A stretch of DNA of 64,000 bases, taken from assembly GCA_018873245.2 (NCBI GenBank), contig JAEMBT020000008.1, positions 1 to 64,000 on the forward strand, read 5' to 3'. The notes below the pieces were generated by a model. It made no database searches and was not told the origin of the DNA. It was given only the letters and a program-made list of their open reading frames with translations. This DNA is from Archegozetes longisetosus (lineage: Eukaryota > Arthropoda > Arachnida > Sarcoptiformes > Trhypochthoniidae). Of the stretch, positions 62,472 through 64,000 are shown in pieces (the first letter of the stretch is position 1; each line of letters opens with the position of its first letter). The translations under genes were made by a program, and so were the position numbers.

Positions 62472-63693
62472 AATCAGATATAAGATATATAAAATACACA
62501 TAAGAGTTACTCAGCCGATAATTTCAACGCCGCTAAGGAATTAGTTTTGAAACTTTTTTGAGTCCTCCTGATTTGAAATGACTTTTTTGCTCACTTATAA
62601 ATAAGAAATAAAATACAATTAATTTAACAATCTTTAAAATGAATTTAAACTAAATTAAATACGCAACAAATTATCGAAATTACATTTTATTGATTCGTTT
62701 AAATTCACGAGTAAATAATCGCAATGAATGATAAGGAACGTGCGGTTAAATATTGTCAAAATAACAGAATAACAAATTCTGATTTAATTTTTCATTATTT
62801 TTCAGTAAAGTCTAAATTGTGGTAATTTCTGAAATAAAAACAACATTATAAATAAACTTTTTAAAATAGAGTAATATCTTTAGTTTTCAATAATGGATTG
62901 AGTTTTGTGAAAGCCAGGAAATCATAACTTTATTTTCTAATGAAAATTTCAAAAATTTTAGTTGAAGAGTAATTTGTTCAGAGCATTTTGTTGAATATAA
63001 ATATAGTAATCCTTCTAAAAAGTTTAGACTTGTTTGCTCAAAATATTTTCGATTTATTTTCTGTGCTAATTCAATTTCAATTAAGTATTCAAAACGGAAT
63101 TTTCAAAATCTCATTTAATATTCGAATAAAAAAATTGACAAGTCTTCTCATCGATTCGATTCATATATGTTTCGTTCACTCGACAAAAAAAATCATTTTC
63201 TGATATAAAATTATCTCATATTCAAGAGTTTATATATAAGATGAAATTGTATTTATCTTTCTACATCATAATCCATATTCTTCACTTTATGTTGTAATTT
63301 AGGTTATTCTGTCTTTAAAACAGTTAATTATTTCCGAATATTAAAAAAATAGTCAAAAATGTAAAATCATTCAAATTTTGAAAACATTCATAGCATTTCT
63401 TGATTTTAAAGTGTAAATTGAGAAAATTTCTTTTATTTGTGTTGTAAATATGTTAATGAAGTTCTTTTGATCAAATTTTCAATCTGTATATTAATTAGCA
63501 TGCAAAAAGAATATTAGTATATAAAATATAAAATGAATATACTATTCATGTTTGCCGCATTTAATTAACTTTGATTTGCTTGCTCTGAATCTATTGGTTG
63601 TCTCAACTATAACTCCAAAACTAATCCCTTAGTGGCGCTGAAATTATCGGCTGAGTAACTCTTATGTGTATTTTATATATCTTATATCTGATT
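62472..63693. mobile_element. 1.2-kb fold-back element with arms of about 90 bp
   Basis: The ends read AATCAGATATAAGATATATA inverted, and the arms (about 62472-62560 and 63610-63693) are nearly identical, with CACATAAGAGTTACTCAGCC and GATAATTTCA(A/G)CGCC blocks. The core is AT-rich without a transposase. It ends 57 bp before the ATG of the next gene. Confidence 0.85.
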
Positions 63694-63750
63694 GTAATGC
63701 TTAGTACAGATGTGTGACAGTCAAATATCTTCTAGTCTACTTTTGTTAAT

Positions 63751-64000
63751 ATGTTATTTGATTGGAAAAAATTAACTCTATCGATCTTACTTTTGTTTGT
63801 TTTGTTTTCAATTATATATTTGAATGCAATCATTTTAGACTTTAGTAATGAAATGAAAAATGACTTGAGAAACATCTGCTCCGATCAAATCTATGCTAAC
63901 TACTCAAATTATAATAACTACAACTACAATCACAATTATCGATTGGAATATCAAATCCGAAACAATCATATAAATAGTGTTAATAATAATGATGATTCAT
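63751..64000 (+). CDS. N terminus of a type II membrane protein (runs off the window)
   Basis: The ATG at 63751 opens a frame that continues to the window end (83 codons). A short cytoplasmic MLFDWKK is followed by a 20-residue hydrophobic segment (LTLSILLLFVLFSIIYLNAI) with no small-residue cleavage site, then a luminal stem rich in Asn and Tyr. This short tail, signal anchor and low-complexity stem are the layout of Golgi glycosyltransferases and sulfotransferases, but no catalytic domain is visible, so the identity is open. Confidence 0.6.
   Translation, partial: MLFDWKKLTLSILLLFVLFSIIYLNAIILDFSNEMKNDLRNICSDQIYANYSNYNNYNYNHNYRLEYQIRNNHINSVNNNDDS

Noticed and set aside
1..64000. CRISPR arrays, bacterial operons, rRNA or tRNA genes
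   Set aside because: No spaced direct-repeat array, no Shine-Dalgarno-led gene strings and no cloverleaf candidates were seen; the window is eukaryotic.

Overview
The window is AT-rich eukaryotic DNA. It carries short GT-AG introns, arthropod-type extracellular domains (CBM14 chitin-binding, FAS1, Frizzled CRD plus LDLa) and an animal transposon fauna (Ty3/gypsy, Tc1, mariner, Merlin/ISXO2, hAT, LINE, many fold-back MITEs). I infer an arthropod, possibly a mite or another chelicerate; the species cannot be fixed from sequence alone. Multi-exon models were built by hand from splice sites and reading phase. Every intron in the three minus-strand gene models keeps phase.

Layout. 1-11 kb is a transposon graveyard. 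Two diverged copies of one Ty3/gypsy-like retroelement lie tail to tail (plus strand 3-3120, minus strand 10505-6256). Downstream of the integrase both carry the same unusual module: three double-stranded-RNA-binding-like domains, then C2H2 fingers; the minus copy adds a Ulp1/SENP-type protease. A candidate LTR with a primer-binding site and a degenerate Tc1 element lie between them. 11-20 kb is AT-rich, with a mariner transposase fragment, an hAT-like MITE and a 1.2-kb TTAA-flanked fold-back element.

20.1-28.7 kb (minus) is a complete 14-exon gene for a secreted protein of about 1,707 aa with six FAS1 domains and a roughly 780-aa disordered insert. 28.7-34.9 kb shows no supportable gene. 34.9-39.6 kb is nested mobile DNA (two fold-back elements, a dead Merlin/ISXO2 transposase, a LINE 3' end). 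41.8-42.5 kb holds two more MITEs.

44.1-46.1 kb holds two tandem paralogous genes for tiny secreted peptides. 46.7-48.8 kb (plus) is a chitin-binding-domain gene with a palindromic MITE in its intron. 51.1-52.2 kb is an hAT element with an 8-bp target duplication. 52.8-55.7 kb (minus) is a complete 9-exon gene for a secreted Frizzled-CRD plus four-LDLa protein. 58.4-62.0 kb (minus) is a complete 6-exon EEA1 gene (C2H2 fingers, coiled coil, FYVE). A fold-back element (62.5-63.7 kb) ends 57 bp before the start of a type II membrane protein gene that runs off the window.

The host genes are mostly extracellular-matrix and secretory, plus one endosomal tethering factor. They form no obvious pathway. 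The most novel material is the accessory module of the retroelement and the small-peptide family.
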